This document shows positions 1-15,000 of a stretch of DNA of 64,000 nt, one piece after another. Source of the stretch: Balaenoptera acutorostrata (lineage: Eukaryota > Chordata > Mammalia > Artiodactyla > Balaenopteridae); contig NC_080066.1 of NCBI RefSeq assembly GCF_949987535.1, forward strand, positions 95,313,600 to 95,377,599. The letters run 5' to 3'. Numbering within the stretch: the first letter of the stretch is position 1; each line of letters begins with the position of its first letter. The notes beneath the pieces were generated by a model. That model made no database searches and had not been told where the DNA came from. It worked only from the letters and a program-made list of their open reading frames with translations. The position numbers were made by a program, and so were the translations under genes.

Positions 1-71
1 TACCAAACCTCCCTCCGTGGCCAATGATGTCACATTAACAATTCTTGGCATCATAAATAAGTCGTCGTTTT
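1..71 (-). CDS. MGA: MGA window exon 22, 5' part of the next exon
   Basis: The acceptor is TTTTTTTCCCCCCAG, and 71 bases are in the window. It opens [20 protein letters not shown] and is cut by the window start. In human MGA this begins the long C-terminal coding exon as I recall it, so roughly a few hundred codons, the stop codon and the 3' UTR are missing here. The phase matches the exon before it. Confidence 0.93.
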
Positions 72-3000
72 CTGGGGGGAAAAAAAAAACTCATTTATAT
101 CTACAGTGGTAAGTACTCTCTCTCATTCATACCCAATGACCATCTCATGGGAGTTGTAGTTAAAATTTCACCAGTCTACTTTTATCAAGAAGATGAAAGG
201 AAATACCAGTTTTTCAAATTACAGACTTAGCCTAACAAGAAAATAGGTAAAATCTAACCAAAAGACACTTTGATATTCCATCATTAAGAAAAGTTCTGTT
301 TAATTATTTTAAAGAAATGCTCCCCAAGTTTATTTTTTTATCCTGAGGCAGACATGCACCTTGATTCTGTTCGTCCAATTAACTGCTACTCTGAGGGAAA
401 GAAAAAGCCCTAGAGGCAGCACTGTAAGAAAGGATGACTCCTCCAGACTGGGTTTAGCAGTATTAGTACTGGTAAGGATACCCTTTTACCTTAACAGAAA
501 TTCAGGTGCCTAAAACCTAAAATTTCGTCAAAGTGAAATTTCCTTTTCACCTCAACTCCTCATCCCCAAAAGGGAGGGTGCTGAAACTGTATCAGGCTGG
601 TAATGTAGGAGTGTACCATCTCTGAGTACAACACAAAATTGATAAATATTTATTAACACCAAAAACTAAAACAGTGACTCCTCAACCTCCTTTTACTTTC
701 ACATCTTTTCAATTCTTTTCCTACTCAGAAATTAGAAGAGATAGCAAAATAGTTCCCATTCCCAGGTAAAAAAGACCATTCAATACCACAGATAGGGCGA
801 AACATGTTCTAAAAAGAGAATCTTCTCTTACAAAGGCAAACTCGAATACAATAGCTCTTTATCATTACAGAACACATTCAAAGGCTTTCTCTGTCACTTT
901 GAGATACCAGGGATAACTCTTTTTCACCACCCGTGAAAGACAACACTTACGACATACCTGACTGAGCCACAGCACTGCTGGCAACCTGAGGTTTCAGATC
1001 TGCTTCTAGGAGAGCAGGAGAAACAGTAACCACTGGTCCTGAGAATAAGGGACCTTTTAAAGTGAGCAACTGCCCTTGTGGAGTCATCACAATGTTGGCA
1101 GAGGTGTGTGGAGTGTTAGAGGGTGAGGTATTTTCTGTAAGGAAGAGCAGAAATTAGTTAAGGATAAAAGATCTTCAATTAATGCTAGTGAATAGCCTAA
1201 GAGTGTAGGAGACATCCCTAAAAACCACACCTTGTCTTAAAAAGCAAGAAATAAAATTCAAATTTAGTTAGGGAACCTCAACTTGCAATTTACTTTTTGA
1301 ACCATTTTTCACTGTAATGGTTACCTGTCCAGTGATTCTCTTAAGGGAAAGAATTTCTTATTGTTGAAGAACAGAGCCATGGAACCACTTTTTCAATGGA
1401 ATGCTTCTGATGGTCTTGATGGTGAATCGGGATGAAGGCACACACAATTTTATCCCTAGGTTTGCTTTCCTATATACCTCTAAGAAATTACTTCAAGTTT
1501 TTAGACCTCAGTTTTTCCACCTGTAAAATGAGGTGACTGGACTAAATCATCATTAAAATCCTTTCTTAGCAATAACATCATTTAAATGTGCAATGTTAAA
1601 ACTAACTCATATTTTAGTATCTATCACTACTTTCTTAGTTGATATAATAAACCAGATCTCCTTGGTTCATACACTGTGCTATCCAAAGAGTAAAAAAGGA
1701 TATATACCATTCTCAAAGGATATAAACAAGTAATGTAAAATCAATATAGCCTCACTTCCAAAATCAAGATAGGAGAGAATAAAAAAATCAAAACCAATTT
1801 ACTTTGTTCCTTAATAGCAATTCATTGACAGACTGCAATCTGATGAAAAGTAGAGCCTGATTAACAAAAATAAACTTTAAAAAAATTTTCCAATTTATTC
1901 GTCTCAGCTAGATCCAAACTTCCTCAACTCATGAGCAGAACTGCAGGGAAGTCAAGAGTTCATTTATAAAGTCTGAAAAGATGGCAGCTTAAAAAAAAAA
2001 ATTGAAACACTAGAAGAAAAATACTTGTCTGGAGACTGCTATCAGAAGTAGGTCTTATATGTTACCATGACTGATAACTTACTAGGATTTGCTTGAGTGT
2101 GTAAAGCTAGAAACTGAAATCTAATGTAGTTAATATTCTACTTTTAATACAACCCATCTTTCATTTAATTAAAACTAAAATTATGGCCAAGAGAAGACAT
2201 TCAGTTCTCTAAACTAAACTAATGTTCATCTACATTAAAGAAAGCAAAGAATGTCTCTCCTACCTGTGGCCTGGTCTTTTTTTCTGGAAAGAATCAAAGG
2301 TTTCCCCTTCCTGTTATTTATAAACATCTGTCCGAGATCTACAGATGATGCAGAAGATCCTTCCTGCTGTTTGCTAGTTCTGGGAGACACATCAAACTCA
2401 TCTGATCCCATCTTCTTTTTTCTTTTTTGTGCCTCTAATGCTTGTTGTTTTGCATAAATATACTCTAGCTTCTTCAGGACCACTTCTTCTGTCTTACCTA
2501 TAGGTTGATAGGGAATAAACTGTTACTCTCTATAAGACCCCATGTAATAATGAGAAATAGAGTCAACTGAAATGCAGTTGATTTAACTATATTCCCCTAA
2601 ACTGTGGAAGGCAAGAGTAATTATAATCCAGAAGAAATGTCCCACCCAGTCAAACGATAATTCTGATGTTAACTCTGGGAACCAAGCCTCAAACTAAGTA
2701 GTATCTGAAAGATCTACTAAGGATTTTCCTCACTAAAGCTATATTTATACTCTTTATCAGAGATCATTCACTTATCTCACCTGAAAGAGACGATACTTTC
2801 CGTATCAAAATATTCCGTTTGCGAGTCAGGAGATTTTTCTGTCCTATCAACTTGTCTGCCTGATCTGTTAGTCCTTGAATTTCGCTGAATGCCTACGACA
2901 AGAAATAGTAATATCATGTCCATCAGTTTGCTTTTTCCGAAAAACAGGTGGGGCCTACACAATTTCTTAAATAAAAAAATTTTTACCTAATATTTTAGAG

Positions 3001-6000
3001 AACTTTATAATGCCATTTAAAACAATTGTTAATGTTTTACAAACTTATGATTACCGGGGGGAAATAGGAGGAGGGATGAACTGCGAGACTGAGATTGACA
3101 TAAACATACTACTATATATAAAATAGATAACTAATAAGGACGTACTATATATAGCACAGGGAACTCTACTCAATACTCTGTAATGGCCTCTATGGGAAAA
3201 GAATCTAAAAAAGAGTGGATATATGTATCTGTATAACAGATTCACTTTGCTGTACACCTGAAACTAACACAACATTGTAAATCAACTAAACTCCAATAAA
3301 AATTTTAAAAATAATAAATAAATAGATAAAGTATACAAGTAAAAAAAAAAACCCCAAAACAATTTTTAATGTTTCAGAATTTATTTTTTGTTAAACTTCA
3401 GGAGATTTTTCTGGCTTATACTTCTAGGGAAAGTGATTATTTACAAAGAGCACCACTGAGTGGTTAACAGGTATTTCCACTACTGCAAGGAGAAACAAAA
3501 CATTTTACTCTGCTTAGATCTTAATAATCAACTTTAAAATCAACTCCTAATCTAAGCAAAATCTGGCTGAAATAACCTTGTTCTAGAGGGATATGACTGC
3601 TTGCCTTTTACTCTTCCAACTTCTACTTATAAGCAATTTAAACAAAATTACCTTAGATATTCTACATGCAAAATTAAAACTTCTGCTAGCTTGAACACTA
3701 CAGAGTTTCCTTTGAAGTGACTGTCAACTGTTAAGAAGTATGTCAAAATAGCAGTTGTGTTGTGCCTTTCACAGTGATAAACTTTTCCAAGTGCTACGGA
3801 AAACACCAGTGTAAAGAAGTCATAGTAAACAGAGTTTACCAGAGTTTCTAACTTTTTTTGAAGGAAGGATAATAACTGCTGGTTAAGAATCTGACTTTCA
3901 ATGAAAAGCTACTTTGACTCAACATAAGGACTTTTCTTCCTAAGGGATTTATTGGGCATTCATTAGTCCACCTTCAAATGTTAAACACAAGCTCTATTTC
4001 AATCTTCTTCATTCTCTTTCTCATAAATATCTCTAGAAGATTCTTTCAGTCAAGCTCTTACTTGTCTGTCATTTACACATAACACTTACCCTAGTAAGAA
4101 TGAGACTTTTGGAAACCTTGGAAGAATGAAGTAACCCCAATGTGATCTTCAGTTTCTCAAAGAGATCCCTCATTTCACCACGGCGGCGCCGCTCATTGGC
4201 AGTGTGTGTCCGGCGATAATAAGCAAAAGCCTCTGCTTCTTTCTGTAGTTTTTCACTCCAGTAATCAGGTTTTAGTTTTAGAGGAACTGGTGTAGCCTGT
4301 CCAAACAAAAGATCGCCACCTAAGTATCGTTCACATGTACCCGCCCTCTTCCTCCACCCCAAATGGCACTGCTCTATATCAGACACCCGCCACCTTCTGC
4401 CTGGAGTATCTTAACAGCCTCTCAATGGGTCAACTTATTACCAGTCTATCCTTCCTCCAAATCAACAGTGTAAATTCTAATACATGCGAACGTGATATCA
4501 GTTCTCAGCTCAAATTACAGTAGTTCTCAAATGAGGGAGAATTTGAGGGGATCTATAAAAAAGCTCATCTGTATAATTTATTATTAAAACTTGTTTTCAT
4601 GACATAAATTATATGGAAAACTTTAACAAAATCTTGATTAGTGGAAAACGAGTTGAAAATTTTTTTTCGTAAATACTGTAAGACTCTTTACAATTTGGGA
4701 AAGGGTCAACTGCCTCTCTTCCTAAATCACTGTTCTCTCCAACCATTCCAAAGTGCTAGAAGTTTCCTAAACACACTACAATCCCACACCTTCATGCCAT
4801 TACACAGGCTGTTGCCGGCACCTAACCCCTCCCACCCCACCTTCATAACTTAACATTTAAAACTCAGACTTTGCATTTTTTAGGAAAGTCTTTCTTGACC
4901 TCAGGATGCCTTAGGCTTCCTTTCTCTCTTATTTATTCTACTTCCATTTTAAAAGTTATTTACTATAAAGAAGTAAAAGATGCATACAGGATTTAAAATA
5001 TAAATATGTAAAGATCTTATAATGAAAAGCAATTGTATCTTGCACCTACAACTGGATCCTCAGAAACAACCACCTTTTGATTCTTTTAGTGGCTTTTTCT
5101 GCTTCTTAAGTCTATATCCTAAATTAAAAATAGTAACATACGCTTATTCTTTTCATTTTTCAATACAACCTATTTACTTCCTGCTATGCAGAAAAGGATT
5201 TAGCTCACCACTCTCTTGCATCTCACCATCCATCTTCCTAATACAGATACATCATTAATTTTAGTTCTTCTATTGATCCCTTTGCAACTTGAATATAATT
5301 CTATCTCCGTTTCTCATTTCATCAACAATAGTGTCTCTTTGTAAAATGAGGATATCAGTACTCATATCCTTCCCTTCATTTCTTCTTCCCTCTTTTACCT
5401 CCCAACTTGTCATCTGTACTTACTCATTTTTCAAGACTGAAAATTAAGTCTTACATACTTTATTCATGGATTATAAAAGTTTTAAAAAATCATTAACAGT
5501 GACCAACCTATTATGACAATATGAATATTAATCATACCTAGTGAGTAATAATTACATTTCCTGTCTTTTACAGTTTCTTGGTTTTGTGTATGTGTGTCCC
5601 CCCCAACCTTGATGTTTTTAATTGCCTTTATTTTTTTGACACTGTTTACCTTTATCATAGTAACAGTGGTACCATATCATGGGGTATGAAAGTACCCCCA
5701 AACTCTTCTACAAAATCATTGTCTTTCTGAAGTTAAAAACTCATTGTACGTTAGTACAGTGTGGGAGAATCAAAGATACAACCAGATAGAAATAAAATTA
5801 ATACTAAGTTTAAATACACCAATACACTAAAAATAATTTGCATGTAATAATAATGGTACAAAACAATGGACTGTGTAAATAGCTATCGTGAAAATTCTTA
5901 TATCTCAAAAATGTTTTAGGATGTCCAATGAAAAAATAAAAATTGTGATATATGCAAAATAATTATGGCCCTGCAAATATGTACCATATACTCCCCCAAA

Positions 6001-9000
6001 TCAAACCAAACTCAAACTAATCACCCAGTAGTTTTTCAAAGGACCTGAATACCACCCTCCATCTCAACGGAATCTCATCATTTTTATCTCTTAAATTAAG
6101 AAGACAGAATAACAAGTGGAAAATGGTTAAACAACTGCACTCTCTTCCATTCTTAGTGTTAGTTAGGATAAAGAGAAAACCTTCCTTAATTATGGTACTA
6201 TGATATCCTACACTGAGTACATTAAGAAAATCAAAGAAGGTTTATAATTTCATGGCTCCCTGAATTGCTAGCCATTACTTCAGATAATAACTAATTTTTT
6301 AGATCACCAGCAAAATCAGGAGCCTAAATAAGAAAGAATGCTAGCCTGTTTCACATCAGATCATTACATTATAGGATTAGTTTTCAAATAAGCACACCAG
6401 TTTTCATAAACTCCATACCCATTTTAATTCCTCTAAATTATTCTATCAACTGGGGGTGGGGGGCAGTAGACAACTGAGAAGGAAAAAAAAAAGCATTAAT
6501 AGTATAATTTCATTAAGGGGAAAAAAGCTGATTATATTAAATCACTGGTAAAAATGGCCCTGAAAAAAGTCATAGCTAATACAGCTTAATGCTGTTTTAA
6601 CCCTAAGGACAAATGTTATCAATTTTATTAAATGAGTAATTATCATTAAACATACTGTAAATACCTTTCGACTCTTTTCAGCAGCTTTCTCATCTGCAGT
6701 GATATGTGTACGGCACCTAGATGAAGACAGTATTTTCCAATTCTTATTGAAATTCAGTAATCTAATACCTATTTCATAGCTATATTAAACCAAACCATCC
6801 CAATTGTCTAAATTGTAAGCAGCTTCTTTTCCCCATGGTTCGATATGTGGCAATATGATTTATTCAACAATATGCTTTTTCCTCAAATAAAAGTGTCCAA
6901 GTAGACCCTAACACTGCAAACTACTTTTTTTCAATTGTGAAATATTTCAAACATATAAAACTGTACAAACAAAATACATAATCAACATCCAGGTATCTGT
7001 CACTAAGCTTGAGAAATAAAACATCACCAAAATATGGGCACATTCATCACCTTCCTTCCTTCTCATAAGTAAATGCTCGCAAACTGAGTTTACATGCACA
7101 TCTTTACAGTTTTACTCTCCTAGGAATGTACTGATTCATCCCTAAACAGAAAATATTATGTAGCATTTTAAACTTATATGTAGTGCATCTTTCTTCAACT
7201 GATTTGTCTCATTCAGCACTGCATGTGAGATATGTTGATACATCTATTCAATCATTTTAACTGCTATATAGTATTCCAAACTGTTGAATTTTCCAAAATT
7301 TGTTTTAGAATGTTAGTAGTTATTTAGGTTGTATCCAAATTTTCACAATGGCAAATTTTCACAATGGCTGCAATGTACAATCCCACACATGACCCCTTGT
7401 ACACGTGTGTGAGCCTTTCTAGGATGTATACCTAGGAGTGGAACTGCTGGGTGGAAGAAATGCATGCACATCTTCAACTGTAGTCATGTCATACTGCTCT
7501 CCAAAGTGGTTATAACTTATACTCCCACCTGCAGTATGTTCCCAATGCTCCACACCTAGACAACAGTACTATCAGAAATCTCGATGTATACCAATCTTAT
7601 GGGTATAAATTGGTAAAGTCACTGTGGTTTAATCTGCATTTCCCACTTCGCCTTCCAATGCCAGGGGTGGAGGTTCGATCCCTGGTTGGGGAGCTAAGAT
7701 CCCACATACCTCGAGGCCAGAAAACCAAAACATAAAACAGAAGCAATATTTTAACAAACTCAATGAAGACTTTAAAAATGATCCACATCAAAAAAAAAAA
7801 AAAAATCTTAAAAAAAAATTTTTTTGCATTTCTCTAATTACTTGTGAGGTAGAACAAATTTGCATGTTTACTGGCAGTCTTTTGTGAATTGCCCATGATA
7901 TCCATTACTTACTTTTCTACTGGATCATCTTTTTCTTACTGACTTGTAAGAATTATTTTATATGCTTGATACTAATCCTCTGTCAAACACATATTGCAAA
8001 TATTTTCCTTACAGTCTGAAATTGCCTTTTTCACTGACAGAAATTTTTAAAATTTTAACAATCTGCTCCTTTATGTGTTGGTTATTCTTGGCCCTTTATT
8101 ATTCCAGTCCATTAAGATGGTATATCTCTGTTTACTGAATTCTTCTTTTTTTTTTTTAATAAATTTTATTTCTTTATTGGTTGATTGATTGCTGTGTTGG
8201 GTCTTCGTTGCTGCACGCAGGCTTTCTCTAGTTGCAGTGAGTGGGGGCTACTCTTCGTTGAGGTGGCTTCTCTTGTTGTGGAGCACGGGCTCTAGGCGCA
8301 CGGGCTTCAGTAGTTGCGGCACAAGGGCTTAGTTGCCCCGCAGCATGTGGGATCTTCCCGGACGAGGGATTGAACCTGTGTCCACTGCATTGGCAGGTGG
8401 ATTCTTAACTACTGCGCCACCAGGGAAGTCCCTATTGAATTCTTCTTCAATGTCTTTCAATAACATTTTATAAAAGTCTTGCATAACTAGTGTTAATAAT
8501 CCCAAACAGCTTTTTCGCATTTTTAATTACATTTTTTTGTTTGTTGCTATTGTTTAGGAACTCGATTTTAGTATACTGAACTTACATCCTGCAATGCTGC
8601 TGAACTTAAGTCTAAGTTTTTAAGAGATTTAAATTCTTTCAGTCTTAACCAGTAGGCAATTGAAGTACCTTCCAAATAGCCCTGGAGTGAAGAAAAATAC
8701 TACCCTACAGCCCTCCTTAGACTTTCTCACTAGGAATGAAGAATTACTCTTTCTTAACTCATTGCTACTTTAGGTAGCTGGTGACATAACAGGTTGAAAA
8801 GCACAATGTCTGGCACAAATTAACAACTCTTTCCTTCTTTCCCTTCTTTCTCTCACACCCCAGTTCCTAATCAATACAAGGCTTACTTAGAACATTTTTT
8901 TCTAAGGCATCATGCTCTCTGTATTTTCATCTCATCAGCTGAACAAGTATGAAAATTTTTCTAACTGTATTGACCTATTCAACTAGCAAAGTAATCAAAT

Positions 9001-12000
9001 TTAGAATTTAATGCTATATTCTTAAAAGAAAAAGAACTAACCTTTGTTGAATAGTCCACTTGTATCAGTTATGTTTGTTATCTCATACATTATCTCATTT
9101 AATACTTTAAATGGGGGCATTTTCCTCATTTCATAGGTAAAGAATCTAAGATTCAGAGAGATTACAGACTTGCCCAAGGTTAAACAGCCACAAACTAGCA
9201 AAACCAGTATTTTAATACCAATGTATCAGGCTCCAAAAGCATATGTTATTCACATTTATATACTGCCTCCTAGCAATAACAAGGCAAGTTAACTACCTCT
9301 GAATTCCAGCTCCTCTCCTCATCTACTACTAAGAAAAAAGCTAGAGAAATAAAGGAACCATGTCAGTTACCCAGAACTCCTGAATAGAACATTTAGTTTT
9401 GCTTATGGTCATAAAACTACAACAACAAAAAACAACAATTCAAAGAGAAGTAAGACTTACAGCTGTTTGAAAGTCTGTGTATGGGCAGCTGTGGCCTTCA
9501 TGTGGACAACATTAACTTCCTCCGGGAGCTCTTCTACAGTCTCAATGTCCACCTGCTCTTCATCATCCTCAATGTATTCTACACAGTTATTCTGAAATAA
9601 CAGCATTTCAACAGTAAATAAAGTATTGGGAAGCAAGCACACCTAAACTTTTCAACTGAATGCTCCCCTTATAAAGCCAACCAGTGCCAAACACTGATCT
9701 TAAACCATGAGTACTGATAATCCTAAACTTGTTAATCATAAAATGGAATTAAGTCATAAAGACAACATATGGTTAGAGCTAACTACCAAGAACTACATTA
9801 TAAATCACAGATATATATTAAAAAGACATCATTAGACTGAAGAGACAAAGTCCCCAAAGGGCTGTACTGATGCTTCAGTGTTATTTCTAGTGGACAAAAT
9901 TCAGGTACAGATATATTAAAGCTGCATAAATCTTAATATTAAATAGAAGTAAAACAGAATTTGGTGAGGGAGAAGGTAGAAAGAAGAAAAATTCAGATTC
10001 TAGTTTAAGAGTGCTTCATGGTTAATCCCATATTGAACACCCACAGAAACATATTCAAGGCAGATATGGAAACAGATTATAGCCCAGATAGTCTTCTAAG
10101 TCTCTCAACCCTACAGAATGAGAGCTTTTGAAGAATTTCAGATACCAAAAGAAGCCCAGGCTTGCTGTACTTATTATACCAAAATATGAGTCAATCAGTA
10201 AGCATTTATTGAGCACCCACCACAGAAACTCACTGTATATGTATAACAGTAGACTATATGGTTTATGGGATATGCCGATACTTTTAAGTCCACCTTTAAA
10301 AGTAGTGTTTACTATGCCAGAAACCAAACAGAGAATACGTAACCTACAATTGTACTGTACCAGAGAGGCACAACTCAAAATGAAGCATCCCAATCACCTT
10401 ATTAATTCTATGTTTAAACTTGCTGGAAAAACTACTTACCCCCAAATTACAGGCTCCCTAAGGCTAAAGGACATAAATGATGCAAGCCATCATTTATGAT
10501 CCCCAATTTAAGCATCATCTAAATAATGTGTATTACATGTAAACAAATGGATATTAAAATTAACTTTAGGAAGCTAAATCAACAGAACCCCAAGGGTTTG
10601 AATAGTAATGTGGGTAGATGCTTTACCATATTTAAACTGAAGAATGTGTACTGCGTGGCTTTAATCGCAGGCTTTATAAATAATATCCAATAAATTTCAT
10701 CAGGGAAGACTTAAAAAGGCTACTCACAACTCTCCTTACACTATTCCAATATAATGCTAATCACAGGTAATAAAGCTATCATAGGTGTCAGACATACACA
10801 TAAATACAATGTAGAATTTAGATTTGAATGCCCTTACTTTTAAAAAGCCAGTGTACCTGTCAGATTCCCTATTAGGAAATTCAAGCAATGCCACGCTGTA
10901 TGACTAAGACACACTAAAGGTTCCATTAAGTCAGTTCTACTGATAGCAATAGTTTTCACTGATTTTAAAGCTGGACTGTTTTTCACCTGTGGTTGCCAAG
11001 GGGGAGGAGGTGTGGGGAAGGGATGGATTGGGAGTTTGGGATTAGCAGATGCAAACTATTATATATAGAATGGATAAACAACAAGGTCCTACTGTATAGC
11101 ACAGGGAACTATATTCAATATCCCGTAATAAACCATAATGGAAAATTTTTTTTAATTAAAATTAAAATAAAGTTGGACTGTTTTTGGTCTGATGCTTACC
11201 TAGGCTGATTTACAATGAAAGAGCCTGCAAAAAGTGCAAGAAGATCTGCAATCTAACTCCTAAACTACCTACAGATATAAGTCCTCAAAATGGATTAGGT
11301 TATAGATAGAATGTGAGGCAAATGCATATAGAATCATCCAACTGTAGAGCTAGATCCTCATTTTATAAATGAGACAGGTGAGGTACAGAAATAACCAACA
11401 TAGGAACGTTAGAATATTTAAACATTTTAGAGGTTTAAAATATGAATCTTTTTGCTATATTTTATCTCCGTAAGGCAGTTAGTTAGGCATTAACAGAGAA
11501 TGACCAGGTAACACAGAGAATGAATGAATCTCAAGGACGTGAGATTCTAAAACTGCCATGCATGACAATCATTGTATTATCTGCTCCTGAAGAGAGGGAC
11601 ACAATTTAGATTTCAAGGCACCCCACAGGCAGCTGGCTATCACCTCCTTACGTTTTACATCAGACCCCAGGTCAGGGGTCAGCAAACCACAGCCTGCCAT
11701 CTGTTTTTGTAAATAAAGTTTTATTGGAACACAGCCGCACTCATTCACTTACTATTGTTTATGGCTGCTTTCACTCTACAACAGCAATTGAGTAGTTGCA
11801 AGAGCAAGTCATCTAGCCTGCAGTCTAAAATATTTACAATCTGGCTCTTTACAAAAAAAGTTTGCCCAACTCCTGCCCTATATCATATCTGACTCTCAGT
11901 TACTTAGTTCAGCAAATACAACCCTAAATAGAAGTCTAAAAAATGGCTTCAGAAAAATAAAAAAATAAATTAGAAAGGTCAAATTACAAAGGAAGATGAC

Positions 12001-15000
12001 CAAAGTTCAGAATACAAATTCTGGACACTATTTAATTTTAGGAGATGATTAAAAATAACTTTAGGCAGGGTTATATTAAAATATTAAATAGTATTTTTCA
12101 TTTCTCTCCAAAAAGAGAAACATCTCTATAAATGCAGATAGATAAATTATCTTCCAGTTCTAAGGCTGCCTATTCCCTGTTTCTTATATATATCTACCAG
12201 ATAAGGTACAATCACTTCACATACAAAATGTCAAAGAAACTGAGACTGAATGGGAGTAGTGGTTTCAGACTTTTTCTTAAAAAAAACCTAATTTGATAGG
12301 GACTCTCAAGCATCTATCCCCCTAAGGCTTAAGCCAGCCTTCCTATAATATCAGACAAGTCTCAAAGCTCAATAAAAGCTCAATAAATGTTACCTGACTG
12401 ACACAGCCCCAAAACTACAAAGTCATTTAATCATGATCTAAACCTAGGCATCCAAATCAATGTATCAGGTCTTAGTGATCTTCTGGAAAAACTACTGTCT
12501 CTAATGAATCATTTAAATTCTTGAAGTTTCAGTCACAACAAAAATGGGCTCACCACCTTTTCTACATCATCAACCTCCTCACTCTGGTAGTCAGAAACAA
12601 CATCCACAATCTCATCAATAGAATCATCGGTTTTCTCATTCTCATCTTCCTCATCATCCTCTTCCAAATCCAAAACAGTGAAGTCAGCACTGCTTCTCCC
12701 ACCCTTCTTCTCTTGCTTTGGTTTTATCTGTTCTCCTGATAGCAGTAAGTGACCTTGAAAATGTCCTTCCCCTCTGCTCCCTTTGGTAGCTCTCCTAGGA
12801 ACAACGGAGAAGGCTGCAGGACTAGAAATCCTACTCCAAGAATCACATTCAGTTTTTAAAATTCTGGCATTCTCAGTAGTTCCACTTTTTCCAAGTAAAT
12901 CAGAGATGCCGTGTTCTTGTTGAAACACATCTGAATTTTCCTGACAAGTTTCTGTTTCTTTAATTAACTGCTCATCTGTCTCTTTCTTGCATTCTTGTGA
13001 AGTTCTAACACATTTCTGGGTCAAAGGGCCCTTTAGGTGTTTTCTCCACCTCTCCCTAATGCTGTCCTTCTCCAGAGAATCTCCACATCCCTTCTCCTTG
13101 GCCTCTGGCTTTGGATTAGATTGCTGCTCCACAACTCTGCTCCCTGAAAATTCAAGTTTACTTTCTTCTTTAGAGATAATTGGAAATTCATTTGATTTTT
13201 CCCCTGGATTGTCTAAGCCTTTCTGCTGTTCCACTTTCACATCAAGTTTTTTAAGCTGCACATTACTCACACTTTGGACTGTCATATTACTGGCTCTTCC
13301 AGAAATGGTCTTAACTTCCAGAACAGTCAGTTTTTCTTTGGAACTGTTATGATTCCTAATCCCATACTCTTCATCAACATTTTTATAGTCTTCACCTGTG
13401 TGTGAGCCAGTGCTATAGGCATGCTGAGAAGGTTTAACAGTTGCAGGACCTTCTTCTGTAAGGGATTCTTCATCTAAATGATCACCCCCATCTTCCAAAG
13501 AATCATTCAGAGTTTCTTCTGAGACAGTAGCTCCTGAGTTTTGCTTTATTATATTAGCCTCAGGGTCTATAGCTTCTCCTCCTGACTGTAGGGTCTTCTT
13601 AGTTTCCTGTTCTCTTTTTAAAAAGCTTGTTTCATCTTTCTGGTCTGCATTCTGAGATTCTCTTTTCATCTGAAGTGAAGCAACATGCTGAAGAATGGAG
13701 CTGGGAACAGGCTTTTGTCCTGGGAGCTGCAACAACGCAAAACTACCAGACTGGAGAGGAATAAGACTGGCTGTACCAACAGGCTGCCCTCCTGAACTAT
13801 AGGTTATTTTGGTTTCAGAGCCTGTTTTACTTGCAAAGCTTTGTGGTTCAGGAGGGGAAATCCTCAGAGTCAATGTACCAGACTGAGACACAAAACTAGG
13901 TCCAGAAGAAAGCAATGATGGTGCCTGAGTGATAACATTCATTGCTGGAGAAGACCCAACAGCCTGAATTACAGGATTCATAACAGAGAAAGAGGAGGAC
14001 GAAGCAGAAGATGGTGGAGTCTCTGAAGGTTTGGAAGGAGTGGGTAACCGGATTCCCATCACAGACCCTGGTAAGAAAAAGAACATTTTAAATCACCACT
14101 GCCCAAATCAAGACTTCCAAAGTATGCATTTCTTTTCTAACAGGTGATTCCAAGACACTAAGAAGACCAATCCTGGTGTATTAACATACCATATGACCAA
14201 ATGATTCAAGAAAAGAGAAACTTATCAGAAATATCTCTAATTTTATACCTGGGTTCCGAAACATGACAGGCTGTAAGTTGGGCTGGGTATTAGAGCCTCG
14301 AAGCTGATGCAAAGGGAGGAGCTGGACAATCTGCCCATTAGGGTGCCTGAACAGGTTCATTCCACTTGGGCTCCTAACAGGCTGCAAGACCATCCGATGT
14401 CCCTGAAGTTGTGTGTTTGGGACAGGTCTAAGAGTAGGAGAACCCTGCTGCACTGGAATCAACAACAATCGAGGTCCAGCACGTTTCACTGTGTTAGGTG
14501 AGACCTGTGGAGTAGCCACTGGAATCTGAGGAGCATTTTCTGAAAAACAGGAAATGGAAACATGGTATCAGAATTTCCCTTTAATACTTGGGAAAAAATA
14601 ATTATGACATAGGATCTAACCATGCTACAAATAACTTCTACTTTAAACTACAGAGTTGGTAAAATCCTGTACGACGTCCATGATAAACTACTTACTAGTC
14701 TCACGGCTGAGAACGATTTACTTTAACCTAAGTATTAACCAGACATTGCAGGGCCTTACATTTAGATTGGTAAAAAAGAAAGTATCAATTGTCAAGAGGT
14801 GCATTTAAAGAGATAACACTTCTGCCTAATGAAAAACATGGCCTTTTAACCTGGTTCTCATTAAAGTTCAAGATAAAATTCTCTTGTTCAACTTAAAAAT
14901 TCAGGCTGTTAACACTTAATAGACTTATGACTTAGTTTCACAGGTCTTACTCAAGTAAGAAAAAGTCAAGGACTAAAAATCACAAGGTACTAAAAACTTC

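Larger units (their letters stand above)
6915..8640 (-). repeat. Old L1M LINE, antisense to plus, split by two SINEs
   Basis: Read on the minus strand this is the 3' part of an ancient L1. On the plus strand it shows 'cctaggagtggaactgctgg', 'ctccaaagtggttataact', then 'gcatttctctaattacttgt' and 'gcaaatattttcctt', the usual reverse-strand signature of L1 ORF2 and 3' UTR. Two CHR SINEs interrupt it at 7643 and 8148, so it is older than both. A tandem 16-bp duplication sits at 7336-7367. Confidence 0.75.

Noticed and set aside
12987..13352. Plus-strand open frame of 121 codons opposite exon 15
   Set aside because: It is the antisense shadow of the MGA coding exon; the minus strand matches MGA over its full length.
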